Shown here piece by piece: positions 3,807 to 5,401 of a DNA stretch of 5,401 nt. The DNA is taken from assembly GCA_964575185.1 (NCBI GenBank), contig CAZNPW010000105.1, forward strand, positions 1-5,401, in the 5' to 3' direction. This DNA is from CAZNPW01 sp964575185 (GTDB lineage: Bacteria; Pseudomonadota; Alphaproteobacteria; Rhodobacterales; Rhodobacteraceae). The position numbers and the translations under genes are program-made. The notes beneath the pieces are model-generated. The model was given only the letters and a program-made list of their open reading frames with translations. It had not been told where the DNA came from and searched no databases. How positions within the stretch are numbered: position 1 is the stretch's first letter; each line of letters begins with the position of its first letter.

Positions 3807-5401
3807 TCACGCCGCGGCCTTCGCCACCTTCTCGGCCAGGTCGCGCGCGATGGCGAAGGCCCCCTTGATCCGGTCGGCTTCGGTGCCCCAGGCGCGCGCC
3901 ACGACGATCCTGTTGCCCTGCACCTTCGCCGCCCCGCCCTCGGCCTTCAGGAACTCCACCAGCCCCGCCGGGTTGGCGAAGCGGTCCTGGTGGAACTGCA
4001 CCGTAGCGCCCTTCGGCCCCGCGTCGAGCCGCGCGATCCCGGCGCGCTTGCACATCGCCTTGATCCGCACGACGAGAAGCAGCGTGTTGACCTCCTTCGG
4101 GACCTTTCCGAAGCGGTCGATCAGCTCGGCCGCGAAGCCCTCGAGCTCCACCTTGGTCGTCAGCGACGCCAGCCGCCGGTAGAGGCCGAGGCGCACGTCG
4201 AGGTCGGGGACGTAGGCGTCGGGGATCAGGACCGGCACGCCGAGGTTGAGGTTCGGCGCCCAGGCGTCGTCGACCGGGGCCATCCCGAACTCGCCCGCCT
4301 TCAGCCTGGCGATCGTGTCCTCCAGCATCTGCTGGTAGAGCTCGTAGCCGACCTCCCTGATGTGGCCCGACTGTTCCTCGCCCAGAAGGTTCCCCGCCCC
4401 CCGCAGGTCGAGGTCGTGCGAGGCCAGGTTGAACCCCGCGCCGAGCGTGTCGAGCGACCCGAGCAGCCGCAGCCGCTTTTGCGCCTGCGGCGTCAGCGCC
4501 ATGCGGGGGCGGGTGGTGAGGTAGCAGTAGGCCCGCGTCTTGGCGCGGCCCACGCGCCCCCGGATCTGGTAGAGCTGCGCCAGGCCGAACATGTCGGCGC
4601 GGTGGATCACCATCGTGTTGGCGGTCGGGATGTCGAGGCCCGATTCCACGATCGTCGTCGCCAGCAGCACGTCGTACTTGCCGTCGTAGAACTGGTTCAT
4701 CCGCGCGTCGAGCTCGCCCGCCGCCATCTGGCCGTGCGCGACGGTGTAGCCGATCTCGGGCACGCTCGTGCGCAGCCACGCCTCGATCTCGGGCAGGTCG
4801 CTGATGCGGGGGACGACGAAGAAGCTCTGCCCGCCGCGGTAGCGTTCGCGCAGCAGGGCCTCGCGGATCGTCACCGTGTCGAACTCGGCCACGTAGGTGC
4901 GGATCGCCAGGCGGTCGACCGGGGGCGTCGCGATGACCGACAGGTCGCGCACGCCGGTCAGCGACAGTTGCAGGGTGCGGGGGATGGGCGTCGCGGTCAG
5001 CGTCAGGACGTGGACCTCGCTCCGCATCTCCTTCAGCCGCTCCTTGTGGGCGACGCCGAAGTGCTGTTCCTCGTCGATGACGAGCAGGCCGAGCGACTTG
5101 AACTGCACGGATTTCGCCAGGAGCGCGTGGGTGCCGACGACGATGTCGACCGACCCGTCCGCGATGCCCGCGCGGGTGCTGGCCGCGTCCTTCGCCGACA
5201 CGAAGCGCGACAGGGGGCGGACGGTCACGGGGAAGCCGCGGAAGCGTTCGGCGAAGCTGCGATGGTGCTGCCGGGCGAGCAGCGTGGTGGGGCAGACGAC
5301 GGCGACCTGCCGCCCCGACAGCGCCGCGACGAAGGCCGCGCGCATCGCCACCTCGGTCTTGCCGAAGCCCACGTCGCCGACGATCAGCCGGTCCATCGGG
5401 C
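3807..5401 (-). CDS. mfd: Transcription-repair coupling factor Mfd, C-terminal half (5' end outside window)
   Basis: Mfd is a dsDNA translocase that removes RNA polymerase stalled at lesions and recruits UvrA for nucleotide excision repair. The window holds the last 531 or so codons of a family normally near 1150 residues, so UvrB-like domains 1-3 and the polymerase-interaction domain lie beyond the right edge. Counting from the methionine at 5396 (internal, not the start; PMDRL is a conserved stretch), the RecG-like motor shows Walker A GDVGFGKT (7-14), PTTLLARQH (36-44), the DEEQ box (108-111), TATPIPRTL (134-142), TTIVESGLDIPTANT (247-261) and QIRGRVGR (277-284). The translocation (TRG) region follows at about 319-346 (DLDLRGAGNLLGEEQSG), which separates Mfd/RecG from other helicases. 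From about 385 to 529 comes the C-terminal regulatory domain, starting LGVPVLIPDAYVPD and RLGLYRRLA, which masks UvrA binding in characterised Mfd. The end AEKVAKAAA precedes TGA at 3809-3807. All motifs are intact. Neither promoter nor start is visible. Confidence 0.96.
   Translation of the reverse strand, partial: PMDRLIVGDVGFGKTEVAMRAAFVAALSGRQVAVVCPTTLLARQHHRSFAERFRGFPVTVRPLSRFVSAKDAASTRAGIADGSVDIVVGTHALLAKSVQFKSLGLLVIDEEQHFGVAHKERLKEMRSEVHVLTLTATPIPRTLQLSLTGVRDLSVIATPPVDRLAIRTYVAEFDTVTIREALLRERYRGGQSFFVVPRISDLPEIEAWLRTSVPEIGYTVAHGQMAAGELDARMNQFYDGKYDVLLATTIVESGLDIPTANTMVIHRADMFGLAQLYQIRGRVGRAKTRAYCYLTTRPRMALTPQAQKRLRLLGSLDTLGAGFNLASHDLDLRGAGNLLGEEQSGHIREVGYELYQQMLEDTIARLKAGEFGMAPVDDAWAPNLNLGVPVLIPDAYVPDLDVRLGLYRRLASLTTKVELEGFAAELIDRFGKVPKEVNTLLLVVRIKAMCKRAGIARLDAGPKGATVQFHQDRFANPAGLVEFLKAEGGAAKVQGNRIVVARAWGTEADRIKGAFAIARDLAEKVAKAAA

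Noticed and set aside
3778..4779. Minus-strand 333-codon frame overlapping mfd
   Set aside because: It is in a different frame from mfd on the same strand, composed mainly of Arg/Gly/Ala/Pro, and overlaps conserved helicase motifs encoded in the mfd frame.

Overview
The window reads as ordinary chromosomal DNA from a very GC-rich alphaproteobacterium, most likely of the Rhodobacterales (Rhodobacter/Paracoccus/Roseobacter relatives). This placement rests on how the proteins read (a CcmI with a typical alphaproteobacterial N-terminus, a heterotetrameric-type sarcosine oxidase beta subunit, a DUF1289 protein, Mfd), on strong G/C preference at third codon positions, and on the gene order ccmI-ruvX-DUF1289. 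The genus cannot be named from the sequence alone. Base composition and codon use look even throughout, and I see no mobile element, CRISPR array, tRNA or rRNA.

Layout. Positions 1-1649 are read on the minus strand. The sarcosine oxidase beta-subunit gene (soxB, 402-1649) is followed by a 100-nt gap with two GC-rich hairpins, then by the start of a small single-pass membrane protein (301 down to the left edge, incomplete) whose exported part is an Ala/Pro-rich tail encoded by 15-bp tandem repeats. A 138-bp divergent intergenic region (1650-1787) separates soxB from a plus-strand cluster: ccmI (1788-2987), ruvX/yqgF (2984-3454) and a DUF1289 cysteine-motif protein (3451-3681). Each junction in this cluster is a 4-nt GTGA overlap, so the three genes are probably cotranscribed and translationally coupled. 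A 125-bp convergent gap (3682-3806) with one strong hairpin follows. The rest (3807-5401) is the C-terminal half of mfd on the minus strand, whose 5' end lies beyond the right edge.

How the genes work together. soxB belongs to sarcosine (N-methylglycine) catabolism feeding one-carbon metabolism; its partner subunits are not in the window. ccmI serves cytochrome c maturation, delivering apocytochrome to the haem-ligation complex. ruvX is implicated in pre-16S rRNA 5' processing or as a RuvC-like nuclease. The DUF1289 protein has no established role. mfd couples transcription to nucleotide excision repair. The cluster looks like conserved housekeeping neighbours rather than one pathway. I did not find a convincing new system. 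The points most worth a second look are the unrecognised repeat-bearing membrane protein in the place where soxD would be expected, and the doubly coupled ccmI-ruvX-DUF1289 cluster.
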